Below, piece after piece: positions 1 through 6,960 of a stretch of DNA of 14,192 nucleotides; within the stretch, counting starts at the first letter, position 1; each line of letters begins with the position of its first letter. The notes beneath the pieces are model-generated. The model did no database searches. It worked only from the letters and a program-made list of their open reading frames with translations, and had not been told where the DNA came from. Source of the stretch: Dehalococcoidia bacterium (GTDB taxonomy: Bacteria > Chloroflexota > Dehalococcoidia > JAUYDP01); assembly GCA_030691805.1 (NCBI GenBank), contig JAUYDP010000278.1, forward strand, positions 1-14,192, read 5' to 3'. Made by a program: the position numbers and the translations under genes.

Positions 1-573
1 TCAATCGGTTTTGATTCGGGCACTACCGACTTCAGCGCCATTGTCACCAAGATAAAGGATACCAAGCCGGAGGCTATTGCCTTCAGCGCAACCCCTAAGG
101 GAAATCCTGTGGGCTTCGCTAAGGAGTTGGCTGCTCAACAGGTGAAGGCGCCGGTCTTGACCTCCGTTCACTTTGTACCCGGCCTGTTTGTTTATCAGGC
201 AGGCAAAGATATTGAGGGATGGCTGTCAACCAGCTTCTTTAATATGACCACCACTGACCCACGGGCCCAGGATTTCATAAAACGGTGGCAGATCAAAGCG
301 GATGCCAACCCAGATATTACCAAGCCGGCCCGGCTGACCCTGGAGGCTAACGCCTATGATGTGGTTATGATCGTAGCCGACATTATGCGAAAGGCCAATA
401 TCAGCCCAGAAACGTCGCTACAAGAAGCACGAACCAAGATTCGGGACGGCTTCCAGAACCTGAAGGACTATAAAGGGATTTCCGGTACTATCAATATGCA
501 GCCATCAGGAGATGCCACATGGCCGGCTACGGTAGTTATTGCTCGCAACGGCGCGTGGGAGGTCGTGAGGTAG
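1..573 (+). CDS. livK: ABC transporter substrate-binding protein, LivK-like (5'-truncated by window edge)
   Basis: The reading frame is open from base 1 to a TAG stop at 571-573, so this is the last 190 residues of a larger protein. It aligns by eye with the C-terminal half of the next two genes: 'DFSAIVTKIK' near the start, 'GFAKELAAQQVKAPVLTS', 'EGW', a conserved Tyr-Asp pair before 'VMIVADIMRKA', then 'LQEARTKIRDGFQNLKDYKGISG'. This is the second lobe of a periplasmic-binding-protein type 1 (Leu/Ile/Val-binding) fold, which captures amino acids, amides or related small molecules outside the membrane and hands them to LivH/LivM. The signal peptide and first lobe lie outside the window. The true ligand cannot be read from the sequence. 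It is followed after 77 bases by a paralogue on the same strand, probably in one transcript. Confidence 0.88.
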   Translation, partial: SIGFDSGTTDFSAIVTKIKDTKPEAIAFSATPKGNPVGFAKELAAQQVKAPVLTSVHFVPGLFVYQAGKDIEGWLSTSFFNMTTTDPRAQDFIKRWQIKADANPDITKPARLTLEANAYDVVMIVADIMRKANISPETSLQEARTKIRDGFQNLKDYKGISGTINMQPSGDATWPATVVIARNGAWEVVR

Positions 574-650
574 AGACTTAATACCGTTGGAGGGGGCCTC
601 TTTGGGCGGGCTGCCATGTAGCCTGGCAAAATATAACAAAGGAGGTAGGC

Positions 651-1985
651 ATGAGGACAATTTCTAAGAGTCGCTGGTCCGGGCTACTATCTGTAGCCTT
701 AGTCCTGGCGCTGTTGGTGACAGCCTGCGCCCCGGCGGCCACACCAACACCAGCGCCCACCACGGCGCCGCCGGCAGTAACGCCTACGGCCGCCCCAAAG
801 GTAGAGGCGACTAAGCCAGTGGAAAAGCCGGTGGAGAAGCCGGCCACTACCCCTACAACCGCTGCACCCGCCAAGGCTACGGGCGCGCCTATTAAGGTTG
901 GCTTCATAACGCCACTCAGCGGCCCGCAGGCGTATCTGGGAGTGATGTCTAAGATAGCAGTGGACCTGGCGGTGGAGGACACCAACGCGTCGGGGGGAAT
1001 CAACGGAAGCCCCGTGGAGCTATTTGTGGAAGATAGCCCCTTCGATCCTAAGCAGGCAGTAACCGCGGTCCGCAAGCTGGCCGAGCAGGAGAAAGTGTTC
1101 GCCATTATTGGGCCTTTCGCTACAGCAGAGTATGAAGTGGCGGCTCCTCTCGCCGTAGACTTGAAGATTCTAGTAGTCGGCCCTACTTCAATGATCCCAG
1201 ACCTGTCGGCTAAGAACCGGCCCTGGGCCTTCGGTATGAACATACCGCACGAGATCTCCGCTCCCCGCTATATCGCTGACTTCAAAAAGGTCTATCCTAA
1301 TATCAAGAGGGTAGTCCTGGTAGGCGATACCAAGGAACGGGTCACCGAATACGCTACGAAGAACGTGCTGCCCAAAGTCATCGCTGACTCGGGATTGCAG
1401 CTCCTGGATACGATTACCTTCGATACAGGAATTGCTGACTTCAGCGCGATTGTTACGAAGATAAAGGGCCTCAACCCTGACGGCATTGTCCTGTCTTCGT
1501 TGCTGGGAGCGGCTCTTGGCTTGGCCAAGGAGTTGCAGCGGCAGCAGGTGACTGTGCCGGTGGTGACCAATACCAATCCTCTCAGTGGTTCCATCATCGA
1601 GCTGGGTGCAGCCGCCGTGGAGGGCTGGGTGCAGCCCACCCTATTCGACTTGGAGAACCCTGACCCCAAGGTGCAGTCGTTCGTCAAGCGGGTGTTCGAG
1701 CGAGCCGAGGCGGACGCCAAGGTCAAGCCCAAGCCACGCATCATAGTCGTCGAGGCCCTGTACTACGACACGGCGATGATGGTCTTCGACTCCATGCGCA
1801 AGGGTGGTGTCAAAGCAGATACCGCGCTGCAAGACGCCCGCCAGAAAACGATAGACAACATGAATGGGAAAAAGGACTACCCCGGCATAAGCGGTCTCTG
1901 GTCAATAGGACCTGACGGCCACGGCATACGGCAGGCTGGTCCGTCCATCGTCTTGCAGAAGGGCCAGTATAAGTTCATCAGGTAG
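651..1985 (+). CDS. livK: ABC transporter substrate-binding lipoprotein, LivK-like (second paralogue)
   Basis: A 444-residue extracytoplasmic binding protein of the branched-chain amino acid/amide uptake family. The N-terminus is a lipoprotein signal peptide: basic 'MRTISKSRW', a hydrophobic core, then lipobox 'LVTAC' with Cys26 as the lipidated residue. Residues 27-78 form an Ala/Pro/Thr/Lys linker with a repeated 'VEKP'. The type 1 binding fold begins at about residue 80 ('IKVGFITPLSGP') and includes 'SGGINGSPVELFVEDSPFDPKQAVTAVRKLAEQ', shared closely with the third paralogue. The ATG start is fixed by AAAGGAGGT at 638-646, four bases upstream. No good promoter was found directly upstream, so co-transcription with the preceding paralogue is likely. 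Ligand unknown; similarity to LivK gives the family, not the substrate. Confidence 0.92.
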   Translation: MRTISKSRWSGLLSVALVLALLVTACAPAATPTPAPTTAPPAVTPTAAPKVEATKPVEKPVEKPATTPTTAAPAKATGAPIKVGFITPLSGPQAYLGVMSKIAVDLAVEDTNASGGINGSPVELFVEDSPFDPKQAVTAVRKLAEQEKVFAIIGPFATAEYEVAAPLAVDLKILVVGPTSMIPDLSAKNRPWAFGMNIPHEISAPRYIADFKKVYPNIKRVVLVGDTKERVTEYATKNVLPKVIADSGLQLLDTITFDTGIADFSAIVTKIKGLNPDGIVLSSLLGAALGLAKELQRQQVTVPVVTNTNPLSGSIIELGAAAVEGWVQPTLFDLENPDPKVQSFVKRVFERAEADAKVKPKPRIIVVEALYYDTAMMVFDSMRKGGVKADTALQDARQKTIDNMNGKKDYPGISGLWSIGPDGHGIRQAGPSIVLQKGQYKFIR

Positions 1986-2017
1986 GAGAATAGCAATCAA
2001 CAGTCTCCGTAGACCGC

Positions 2018-2046
2018 TTGACATATCGGGCGCAATCTCTTAATCT
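2018..2046 (+). promoter_or_regulatory. Candidate sigma70-type promoter for third livK paralogue
   Basis: TTGACA at 2018-2023 is a perfect -35 box, followed by exactly 17 bases and TAATCT at 2041-2046 as a weaker -10 (3 of 6 consensus). It lies in the 89-base gap between the second and third binding-protein genes, 28 bases ahead of the ATG, and implies a short leader of about 20 bases. The same arrangement (TTGACT-N17-TAATCT) stands before livH. Seen in the sequence; activity is inferred. Confidence 0.55.
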
Positions 2047-2074
2047 AAGCATACATTTCAAATCGGAGGAGGCA

Positions 2075-3427
2075 ATGAAACGTTTGAACAAAAGTAGATG
2101 GGCCATGGGGTTGGTCTCTTTGGCCGTAGCCCTGGTGTTTCTGCTGACCGCCTGCGCGCCAGCGGCGACCCCAACGCCGACGCCAATCAAAGCGGCGCCG
2201 ACCGCCACAGCCGCGCCAAAGCCCGCTGCCACGGCGGCCCCAGCTCCGGCAGCTACTCCCACCACGGCGGCCCCCAAGCCGGCCGCAACTCCCACCACGG
2301 CGGCACCGAAGCCGGCCTCAGGGACGCCTATCAAGATCGGCTTCGTTAACCCGCTAAGCGGCGCTCTCGCCTCTTTCGGGGTCCTCCAGAGGATTGCCGT
2401 CAACCTGGCCGTGGAGGATATCAATGCCGCTGGAGGAATCAACGGGGCCCCGATACAGCTCCTGATCGAGGATAGTCCGTTCGACCCCAAGCAGGCCGTC
2501 ACTGTGGTCCGCAAGCTGGCGGAAACGGACAAGGTCTTTGCCATTGTGGGACCCTACGCGACCGGGGAGTTCGAGGTGGCCGCCCCTCTTGCCAACGAAC
2601 TGAAGCTGACGGTGGTCTCACCTTCGGCCATGAAGGTCGGCGTGGCTGGACGTAACCGTCCCTACTCCTTCCAGATGAACCTCAGGGACGACGTAGCGAA
2701 CCCAATCGCTATCGATGCGTACAAGAAGAAGTTCCCCAACGTGAAGCGGGTAGTGCTGACGGGGGATACCAAGGAAGCCGTCACCGAGGCTATGGTCAAG
2801 GACATCTTCCCGAGACTCCTTAAGGAGAAGGGGTTGGAGATCATAGAAACCGTCACCTTCGAGACCGGCATGACGGACTTCAGCGCCGTGGTGACCAAGA
2901 TAAAGGGCCTCAACCCGGATGGAGTGGTCCTAGCCGCCATCATGCCGCCAGGCATCACATTCGCCAAGGAGTATGAGCGCCAGGGGGTCAAAGCCCCCGT
3001 CCTGACCTCGGCCCATGTTATAGGGGGCCCGTTCGTACAAAACGCGGGGACTTCAGTGGAGGGTTGGATCATGGCCGGCCTTTTCAACTGGGAGAACCCT
3101 GACCCCAAGATCCAGAGCTTCGTGAAGCGCTTCTTCGAGCGCGCCGGCGCTGATCCGGCCGTAAAGCCTCCGCCCGCCCACATCAGCACGGAGGGCATCT
3201 ACTACGACACTGTTTCGATTATTGCTGAGATCATGCGTAAGGCAGGGATCAAACCCGATTCGCCCCTTCAAGAGGCTCGGGATAAGATCAGGGATGGCAT
3301 GATTAGCCTCAAAGACTACCAGGGTCTTTCCGGTAAGATCACCATAGATCCATCATCCGGTGAGGCAACCCGGGAGGGTATGCCGGCCATAACTTCTCAA
3401 AACGGGAAGTGGGCTGTAGTCAAGTAG
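2075..3427 (+). CDS. livK: ABC transporter substrate-binding lipoprotein, LivK-like (third paralogue)
   Basis: A 450-residue lipoprotein of the type 1 periplasmic-binding fold. I place the start at ATG 2075: it is preceded by GGAGGAGG at 2065-2072 and gives a proper signal peptide 'MKRLNKSRWAMG', hydrophobic core, lipobox 'LLTAC' with Cys27. The frame stays open upstream to a TTG at 2018, but that codon sits in a promoter -35 box and would spoil the signal peptide. The linker (about residues 28-84) is a low-complexity Ala/Pro/Thr/Lys tether containing a duplicated 11-residue unit. The binding domain then begins with 'IKIGFVNPLSGALASFG' and carries the same 'SPFDPKQAV', 'DFSAVVTKIKGLNPDG' and 'YYDT' blocks as its neighbours. 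It probably feeds LivH/LivM encoded downstream. Ligand unknown. The three paralogues differ enough to bind different ligands. Confidence 0.92.
   Translation: MKRLNKSRWAMGLVSLAVALVFLLTACAPAATPTPTPIKAAPTATAAPKPAATAAPAPAATPTTAAPKPAATPTTAAPKPASGTPIKIGFVNPLSGALASFGVLQRIAVNLAVEDINAAGGINGAPIQLLIEDSPFDPKQAVTVVRKLAETDKVFAIVGPYATGEFEVAAPLANELKLTVVSPSAMKVGVAGRNRPYSFQMNLRDDVANPIAIDAYKKKFPNVKRVVLTGDTKEAVTEAMVKDIFPRLLKEKGLEIIETVTFETGMTDFSAVVTKIKGLNPDGVVLAAIMPPGITFAKEYERQGVKAPVLTSAHVIGGPFVQNAGTSVEGWIMAGLFNWENPDPKIQSFVKRFFERAGADPAVKPPPAHISTEGIYYDTVSIIAEIMRKAGIKPDSPLQEARDKIRDGMISLKDYQGLSGKITIDPSSGEATREGMPAITSQNGKWAVVK
2252..2317 (+). repeat. 33-base tandem duplication in the lipoprotein linker
   Basis: Two adjacent 33-base units (2252-2284 and 2285-2317) both encode AATPTTAAPKP-type residues (unit phase ATPTTAAPKPA). 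They differ at only a few third positions (gct/gca, gcc/gca, ccc/ccg). The repeat lengthens the flexible tether between the lipidated Cys and the binding domain. A shorter related unit sits just upstream. Confidence 0.8.
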
Positions 3428-3450
3428 CCTACCACACCGCGTGATCAAAC

Positions 3451-3494
3451 CAGAGAAGGGTTCCTCCGCTTACCGGCGGGGGAGCCCTTCTCTG
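3451..3494 (+). terminator. Strong hairpin after the livK array
   Basis: CAGAGAAGGG (3451-3460) pairs perfectly with CCCTTCTCTG (3485-3494). The stem continues with ten more pairs including three G-T wobbles (3461-3470 with 3475-3484), leaving a four-base loop at 3471-3474. It begins 24 bases after the third livK stop. There is no T-run after it, so it may act as a transcript-end stabiliser or a pausing/attenuating hairpin between livK and livH rather than a textbook intrinsic terminator. Confidence 0.65.
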
Positions 3495-3507
3495 CCGAGG
3501 CCAAGAA

Positions 3508-3705
3508 CTAGTACTTCACCACAGAGGTTTTGCAAGATGTCATTCTGAGCGATAGCGAAGAACCTCGGCGCTGCTATGAGGACTGGTGTCTTTGGGAGCA
3601 ACGAGATTCTTCGCCTCCGCTTGCCTGGTAATCAAAGAAGCGTGACTCACCAAGATGCTCCGGCTCAGAATGACATTAATCATATCCACTGTGGCGAAGC
3701 ACTAG
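3508..3705. mobile_element. MITE-like nested inverted-repeat element (about 198 bp)
   Basis: The ends are 43-base inverted arms that align without gaps (3508-3550 against 3663-3705, 34 of 43 positions matching). The innermost 14 bases, ATGTCATTCTGAGC at 3537-3550, match exactly the complement at 3663-3676. A second hairpin lies inside: GCGAAGAACCTCGGCGCT at 3555-3572 against 3597-3614, 15 of 18 matching. The outer ends read CTAGT...ACTAG, so a TA at 3509-3510 and 3703-3704 could be a TA target duplication of the IS630/Tc1-mariner kind; this is inference. From memory, a TGTCATTCTGAGC...GAAGAATCTCG repeat is common in intergenic regions of some bacteria. No coding capacity was seen. The rest of the 3428-3811 gap holds the hairpin before it and a promoter after it. 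Confidence 0.7.
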
Positions 3706-3725
3706 GGCAATAACGCTCGCTAAGC

Positions 3726-3754
3726 TTGACTTTTACGAAAGAATCCCCTAATCT
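3726..3754 (+). promoter_or_regulatory. Candidate promoter for livH-livM
   Basis: TTGACT at 3726-3731 (5 of 6 to the -35 consensus), 17-base spacer, then TAATCT at 3749-3754 as -10 (3 of 6). It lies 57 bases before the livH start and immediately downstream of the inverted-repeat element. Its layout copies the promoter before the third livK gene, which suggests coordinated but separately initiated expression of binding protein and permease. Inferred, not proven. Confidence 0.45.
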
Positions 3755-3811
3755 GTTCCTACTCACTGGGGTAAGTGGTTCAACACTGAAGAGGAGGTAA
3801 GCCGGAGCGAC

Positions 3812-4681
3812 ATGCAACAAGTTATAAACGGCCTGATGTTAGGCAGCATGTATTCTCTTGTGGCCATAGGCTACACCCTGGTCTTTGGTCTGCTTAACCT
3901 CCTCAATTTCGCCCACGGTGATGTTTTCATGTTTGGGGGCTTCATCGCCCTTTTTGTTCTCCTTAGCCTGAAGCTTCCAATCTTAGTAGCTTTCATCGGG
4001 GCGATGGTTGGATGTGGTATTCTCGGCTTTATATTGGAGCTCGTCTGCTTCCGGACGGTCAAGAAGGAGTACCACTTGGCCCCTGCCCTTGGCACGCTAG
4101 GATTTTCACTGGTGGTAATCGAGTTGACGACTAAGGTCTGGGGGACAGAGCCGGTATCTTTGCCGCCTTCCGTGGAGGTGATCAACTTCCAGATTGGTGA
4201 TTTGCTAATTTCCTCAGTGCAAATCCTAATTCTCGCAGTGGCGATCGTCCTTATGGCTGCCCTGGAGTTCCTGATACTCAAGACCAGACTTGGGCGTGCT
4301 ATGCGGGCAGTGGCGGAAGATCCCACTGTGGCCAAGCTGCTTGGCGTCAACGCCGTGCGTACCATCGTTGCTGCGTTCGTAATCTCCTCCGCCCTGGCGG
4401 GCGCTGCCGGCATCTTGCTGGCGCTTCGATTAGGCCTCGCCAATCCTCACGTGGGCTTTACCTATGGCATGAAGGCCCTGGCGGTTATGGCTATCGGCGG
4501 ATTGGGAAATGTGAGAGGCGCTATGCTGGGCGGCCTCATCATCGGCATGGCCGAGGTGCTAACGGTGGCCTACGGGTCTGCAACCTATTCCGACGTGGTG
4601 GTCTGGACGGGTCTCATCGCCATTCTACTGTTCAAGCCATCTGGCCTCCTGGGAACGAAACTTCAAGAGGAGAGGAGGTAA
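3812..4681 (+). CDS. livH: ABC transporter permease, LivH family
   Basis: A 289-residue integral membrane permease of the branched-chain amino acid/amide type. It forms half of the channel in the inner membrane that receives substrate from the LivK-type lipoproteins. Diagnostic sequence is 'GSMYSLVAIGYTLVFGLLNLLNFAHGD' (broken here by family variation), the cytoplasmic coupling loop 'GRAMRAVAEDP..AKLLGVN' that contacts the ATPase, and 'KALAVMAIGGLGNVRGAMLGG' near the C-terminus. Eight or so hydrophobic segments are visible, and the length is typical. The ATG at 3812 has GGAG six to nine bases upstream and a longer GAGGAGGT a little further. Its stop TAA overlaps the ribosome site of livM, which starts two bases later. 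The cognate ATPase genes livG/livF are absent from the window. Confidence 0.95.
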   Translation: MQQVINGLMLGSMYSLVAIGYTLVFGLLNLLNFAHGDVFMFGGFIALFVLLSLKLPILVAFIGAMVGCGILGFILELVCFRTVKKEYHLAPALGTLGFSLVVIELTTKVWGTEPVSLPPSVEVINFQIGDLLISSVQILILAVAIVLMAALEFLILKTRLGRAMRAVAEDPTVAKLLGVNAVRTIVAAFVISSALAGAAGILLALRLGLANPHVGFTYGMKALAVMAIGGLGNVRGAMLGGLIIGMAEVLTVAYGSATYSDVVVWTGLIAILLFKPSGLLGTKLQEERR

Positions 4682-4682
4682 G

Positions 4683-5597
4683 TTGGAAGCCCTTCAAGGC
4701 CTTGTCCCGGAGAAAAGCGTCCTCATTTTCATGGGGGTAAACATCATCATGGCCTGGGGCTTCTGGATAATGATCGCCACCGGCCAGTTATCCCTTGGAA
4801 ACTCGGCTTTCATGGCCATGGGCGCCTATACCGCAGGAGTTATCACTGTAAAGCTAAAGCTACCGTTGCCGGTGGGTTTTCTTGGCGCTATCTTAATTGG
4901 AGTAGTGACAGGCGCCATTGTTGGCTGGCCCGCCTTGAGAATAAGGGGCATTTATCTGGCCATGGCCACAATCGGCGTGGAGGAGGTGCTCCAGATATTC
5001 TTCAAGAACTTCGAATATACCGGCGCCAACGTTGGCTTGAACGGCATGCGAGGCACCACGGTTGAACTGACTTACGGTGTCGTCTTTATCTTCTTCCTTT
5101 TCTTCCTGAGGCTAAGTAACTCCCGTCTCGGCCACGCCATGGAGGCGGTCCGCTCCGATGAAGTGGCTGCCAGCGCCATGGGACTGAATCCGACTTATAT
5201 AAAAATGGTGGCCTTTACCATAGGGGCCGTGATGTCATCCATCGCCGGTGTCCTGTATTCCCACTTCATGTTCTTCATAGCCCCGGAGCACTTTGGGATA
5301 ATGACATCAATCTATCCCGTCTTCTTCGTTGCCTTTGGCAGTGTACAGAACTTCTGGGGCGCCGCTTTTGGTGCTATCATCCTTACTCTCTTACCCGAAT
5401 ACATCCGGTTCATGGCCGAATGGCGTATCGTCTTGTATGGCGTCCTGATCGTCTTGGTTATGGCCGTACGTCCGCAGGGAATTATCTCCAGTTCCGTGGT
5501 AAGCCGGATAAGCCGGTTCTTCGGAGGCCTGGCGCCATCACGCCAGCCACAGCCCGTGGCGGCGGGACCCGGCGAGCCTGGTCAGAATTCCAGTTGA
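4683..5597 (+). CDS. livM: ABC transporter permease, LivM family
   Basis: A 304-residue membrane permease that pairs with LivH. Family hallmarks are 'GQLSLGNSAFMAMGAYTAG' after the first membrane segment, 'GIYLAMATIGVEEV', the coupling loop 'GHAMEAVRSDEVAASAMGLNP' and 'GSVQNFWGAAFGAI', then 'VRPQGI' closing the fold. About 30 hydrophilic Pro/Ser/Gly-rich residues follow at the C-terminus. The start is TTG at 4683, one base after the livH stop, with GGAGG at 4674-4678 inside the end of livH, so the two are translationally coupled. Its last 16 bases overlap the end of the convergent gene on the other strand. No ATPase gene follows, which is unusual for a liv operon; the partners may lie upstream of the window or elsewhere. 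Confidence 0.94.
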   Translation: MEALQGLVPEKSVLIFMGVNIIMAWGFWIMIATGQLSLGNSAFMAMGAYTAGVITVKLKLPLPVGFLGAILIGVVTGAIVGWPALRIRGIYLAMATIGVEEVLQIFFKNFEYTGANVGLNGMRGTTVELTYGVVFIFFLFFLRLSNSRLGHAMEAVRSDEVAASAMGLNPTYIKMVAFTIGAVMSSIAGVLYSHFMFFIAPEHFGIMTSIYPVFFVAFGSVQNFWGAAFGAIILTLLPEYIRFMAEWRIVLYGVLIVLVMAVRPQGIISSSVVSRISRFFGGLAPSRQPQPVAAGPGEPGQNSS

Positions 5598-6100
5598 TCC
5601 CGATTCCCGAACTTCACCTCGTTATCAGTGAACCAGATTCTCTTGGGCACAATCTTATAGAAGCGAGCCGGTGCTGCTGGCAGGTGGGGAATAAAGGATA
5701 GCTTCTCTATAAAGCGGTCTAAGAATATCGCTATCCGGGCAAATGGCGACATCATTAGCCTCAAGTAGCCTGCTACGAAAGGGTACTTCTCTACGTATAC
5801 TGCCACCGCCTGGGCCATCTCCTCTTCTTCCACAACGACATAGGCTCGACCTTCCATCTGGACACCTTTGATCGAAGTCCATTCCTGGTAGTCTTCTTGA
5901 ATGGTTACTGCCACAATCGGGTTGGCCTCCAGGTCAGCGCTATGACGAGCCTTGGGGTCTGACAAGAAGAAAAGGTCGAAGCCATCACTGGCATAGAAGA
6001 GGGCCGTCGCCCAGGGCTTCTCCTGCTCCCAGGTCGCAAGCGTAAGGGTGTTATGTCCTTTAAGATATCGGAGGACCCGTTCCTTAGCTTCCTCCATCAC
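5582..6100 (-). CDS. Pyridoxamine 5'-phosphate oxidase-fold protein, YhbP-like
   Basis: A 172-residue cytoplasmic protein with the split-barrel FMN-binding look of the pyridoxamine 5'-phosphate oxidase superfamily: an N-terminal helix, 'NTLTLATWEQEKPWATALFYASDG' (first strands), 'LFFLSDPKARHSADLEANPIVAVTI', and 'IKGVQMEGRAYVV'. The order 'S.pKaRH', 'IkGVQ.eG' and a C-terminal 'WFTDNEVKFG' recalls Escherichia coli YhbP (UPF0306), whose substrate is unknown. FMN or haem/F420 binding cannot be decided by eye. Two adjacent ATG codons begin it, inside the end of the sugar kinase gene (17-base overlap), so it is the last gene of the rpmH operon. No terminator was seen after it: its stop lies within livM. 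Confidence 0.8.
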   Translation of the reverse strand: MMEEAKERVLRYLKGHNTLTLATWEQEKPWATALFYASDGFDLFFLSDPKARHSADLEANPIVAVTIQEDYQEWTSIKGVQMEGRAYVVVEEEEMAQAVAVYVEKYPFVAGYLRLMMSPFARIAIFLDRFIEKLSFIPHLPAAPARFYKIVPKRIWFTDNEVKFGNRDQLEF

Positions 6101-6947
6101 TGATTTCCTCCAGCCGGCTCCGAGCCAACCGTTCCTTCACCTGGGCCAGGGTAGGGACTCCAGCGAGGCCCTTCCCTTCCACGACAAGGCTTGCCACAAT
6201 GTTGGCAAAGCGCGCTGCTTGGTAGGGACTGGCTCCCTCTGACCACTTAACTAGAAAAGCGGCGGCAAAGGCATCGCCTGCCCCTGTAGGATCTACGACT
6301 TTTTCGGTAAAATACGCCGGTATATACCATTGTTTACTGTCGAAATAGACGTGGGAACCCCTCTCGCCCTCGGTCAGCACCAGGCAGGGAATCTTGGCCA
6401 CCCAGCGCCCGATTGTTTCGTTATCACCAGCCAGGTCTTCACTAGAAACTACTAACCCATCAAGACGGGAAATAGCCTGGTCGGCCCAATTCCAACTCGC
6501 AGGAAGCACCCGGCCGGCTGGGCCGAGGCATCTTAACCACCCTTGAGGGCTGGCTAACATGCGGGCCTTTGGGAAAGCATCCAGGAAATCCGGCCCCACT
6601 TCTCCTAGCATAGGAGCAAGATGAACGGCTGGGGCGGCGCGCCAGTTAGGTGGAACGACTTCAGCGCGGAGACAGCCCGCGATAGAGGTTGCTTGCTGTT
6701 CCCGCCGGCCTTCATGGTAGACGTTAACAAAGACAGTGCTCTGAGGTGATGGTATGGCGAGAATCTGGACCCCTTCCAGTTCAATGGGGGAATGCAGGTC
6801 TGGTCCGAAGCTGGTGATAAGTCCCACCCGGCGTCCCAGGCGGGCGGCGGTCAGAGCAGAGTAGGCAGCGCCTCCAGGCAGGTATTCACCATTAACCAGG
6901 TCCAGGGTTATGTGCCCAGCAACGACAAAATCGGGCGCCACCTCCAT
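6084..6947 (-). CDS. PfkB-family carbohydrate (ribokinase-like) kinase
   Basis: A 287-residue ATP-dependent sugar/nucleoside kinase of the ribokinase fold. N-terminal 'GHITLD' and the Gly-Gly pair at 25-26 ('LPGGAAYSALTAARLG') are the substrate-lid and signature 1 region. 'LTEGERGSHVY' at 191-201 and 'VVDPTGAGDAFAAAFL' at 218-232 are the nucleotide-binding region, with Asp225 as the expected catalytic base. It is slightly shorter than ribokinase (about 305), and the usual N-x-x-E motif reads 'SSED' here. The substrate is not deducible. The start is the ATG 13 bases after the jag stop; the ribosome site is poor, suggesting coupling to jag. Confidence 0.88.
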   Translation of the reverse strand: MEVAPDFVVAGHITLDLVNGEYLPGGAAYSALTAARLGRRVGLITSFGPDLHSPIELEGVQILAIPSPQSTVFVNVYHEGRREQQATSIAGCLRAEVVPPNWRAAPAVHLAPMLGEVGPDFLDAFPKARMLASPQGWLRCLGPAGRVLPASWNWADQAISRLDGLVVSSEDLAGDNETIGRWVAKIPCLVLTEGERGSHVYFDSKQWYIPAYFTEKVVDPTGAGDAFAAAFLVKWSEGASPYQAARFANIVASLVVEGKGLAGVPTLAQVKERLARSRLEEISDGGS

Positions 6948-6960
6948 GGCCGGAATCTGC

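Noticed and set aside
574..650. TATAAC at 632-637 as a -10 box for the second livK gene
   Set aside because: No -35-like sequence stands 16-18 bases upstream, and a start there would fall inside the ribosome site. Co-transcription with the first paralogue is more likely.
578..1243. Long minus-strand frame opposite the second livK gene
   Set aside because: It is a Gly/Ala/Val-rich shadow of the low-complexity linker and binding domain on the other strand. It has no recognisable domain.
2018..2074. Extended N-terminus of the third livK protein from TTG 2018
   Set aside because: The TTG is part of a perfect -35 box, there is no ribosome site before it, and the extension would precede a complete lipoprotein signal peptide that begins at ATG 2075.
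651..3427. Ala/Pro/Thr repeat segments as CRISPR-like or regulatory repeats
   Set aside because: The repeats keep the reading frame and encode linker residues of lipoproteins; there are no spacers between them.
5520..5550. CTGGCG/CGCCAG hairpin in the livM end as terminator for the minus-strand operon
   Set aside because: The stem is only six pairs, it lies inside livM, and no T-run follows on the minus strand.
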